Positions 63,309 through 64,000 of a stretch of DNA of 64,000 bases are shown piece after piece. The DNA is taken from contig NZ_LKEH01000023.1 of assembly GCF_001642795.1 (NCBI RefSeq), forward strand, positions 124,193 to 188,192. Direction: 5' to 3'. Position 1 is the stretch's first letter. Each line of letters begins with the position of its first letter. The notes under the pieces were generated by a model. It was not told the origin of the DNA, ran no database searches, and worked only from the letters and a program-made list of their open reading frames with translations. The position numbers and the translations under genes were made by a program. The DNA comes from Pseudomonas viridiflava. GTDB lineage: Bacteria; Pseudomonadota; Gammaproteobacteria; Pseudomonadales; Pseudomonadaceae.

Positions 63309-63342
63309 AAAAAAGGCCAATTCGTTGAATTGGCCTTTTTTT
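63309..63342. terminator. Bidirectional terminator after gyrB
   Basis: AAAGGCCAATTC-GTT-GAATTGGCCTTT with flanking A and T runs ends the dnaA-gyrB transcript, and works in both directions. Confidence 0.92.
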
Positions 63343-63455
63343 CTGCGCTCGAAATTCGATATCTACCTTCTGAAAGACAAGGTGCTGAACCAACACCTTA
63401 GGGAGCGTATGAGGAAGGCGCCTATCAGGGCGGTTGTGCCGAGGATGCCCGACGT

Positions 63456-63986
63456 TTATCTAGGACTGGTCCCGAAGCCTCGGGAATGAAGGAACATATT
63501 CCCTAAGTCGTTTGGACCTACATCAGAGGCCTCACTGACGGTCAATGACTTCTTCAGAAGGTATATCTCTTTGATTAGTTGCGGTGGGCGCGCTGGGAGT
63601 AGGACCATGGGCATTAACAGGTAAGCCCCAGCCTTCTTGTAGTCTGCCAAAAACTTTGAAAGATTTATCTCATTTGCAGGCTCCATTGTTATGGAGCGTA
63701 CAGTGAGCATCGGCGTTCGTTGATCTTCTTCATCCCTTTGGATGTTTGAAGTGATAGCCATTCCGTAATGCGATGGATGCTCTGAGGAAAAATGGCGAAC
63801 AATGTCGATAAGAATCTCATCGTTCTTATCTATTGTCCCGAATCGCTCTCGCCACCGCTCAAAAATTTTTACGGCCGCAGCCCGATGTTTGAACATTAGC
63901 GCCATGAAGGGCGGAGCTGCTAGATCGAGCGCCCCATAAGCCACGCCTGTCCAGCCAGCGCGGTCCCAAAGGTGAACGTCGATCAC
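63456..63986 (-). CDS. Unrecognised protein, possibly 5'-truncated by the window edge
   Basis: At least 176 residues. The first codon used here is GTG at 63986, but the frame stays open to the window edge, so the true start may be outside. Sequence features: acidic and aromatic N-terminal part (IDVHLWDRAGWTGVAYG), a middle helical region (AAVKIFERWRERFGTID), and a C-terminal part (VSEASDVGPNDLGNMF). No known motif is seen. The lower G+C and position after the gyrB terminator suggest accessory DNA. Confidence 0.6.
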   Translation of the reverse strand: MIDVHLWDRAGWTGVAYGALDLAAPPFMALMFKHRAAAVKIFERWRERFGTIDKNDEILIDIVRHFSSEHPSHYGMAITSNIQRDEEDQRTPMLTVRSITMEPANEINLSKFLADYKKAGAYLLMPMVLLPARPPQLIKEIYLLKKSLTVSEASDVGPNDLGNMFLHSRGFGTSPR

Positions 63987-64000
63987 TGATCGTACTGCTA

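Overview
The window is a stretch of Pseudomonas chromosome, probably P. syringae group. That assignment rests on the look of the gyrB, dnaA, atp and glm proteins and on gene order; no database was searched. It covers the replication-origin neighbourhood and the attTn7 site next to it.

Layout. (1) 1-8552: part of a toxoflavin (azapteridine toxin) type cluster. It holds the end of a GTP cyclohydrolase II gene, a WD40 protein, a RibD-like deaminase, a LysR regulator, a small VOC/glyoxalase-fold protein and an RND pump pair. (2) 8553-13287: an accessory strip with a sensor kinase, a response regulator split into two overlapping genes (receiver and winged helix), a DUF1508/YegP protein, a small Cas2/VapD-like protein and about 0.7 kb of AT-rich DNA. 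(3) 13288-35982: a 22.7-kb Tn7-like transposon. The tnsA-tnsB-tnsC-tnsD operon sits at the glmS-proximal right end, and a second TnsD/TniQ-like protein sits at the far left end. The right end stops exactly 25 bp beyond the glmS stop codon. Cargo: an ars operon (arsR, broken arsB, arsC, arsH) interrupted by an unrecognised three-gene operon, a chemoreceptor, a fluoride riboswitch with crcB and a broken DUF190 gene, a small HTH protein, an IetAS-type defence pair (AAA+ ATPase and subtilisin-like protease), and a HAD-fold protein. A short relic of a second ietS-like gene lies beside arsH. (4) 36010-63233: core genes in the usual Pseudomonas order: glmS, DeoR regulator, glmU, the ATP synthase operon, parB, parA, rsmG, mnmG, mnmE, yidC, yidD, rnpA and rpmH leftward, then oriC, then dnaA, dnaN, recF and gyrB rightward. 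(5) 63456 to the edge: an unrecognised gene.

How it works together. TnsD would recognise the 3' end of glmS, TnsC would relay to TnsA/TnsB, and TnsB would bind the repeats near 13300-13430 and 35922-35982. The cargo is a resistance and defence store (arsenic, fluoride, probable anti-phage) with signs of turnover: broken arsB, truncated DUF190 and the ietS relic. In the core part, DnaA boxes mark oriC upstream of dnaA. A second origin-like block of similar composition lies between mnmG and mnmE. Two near-perfect parS sites lie inside recF, within reach of the ParAB pair encoded nearby.
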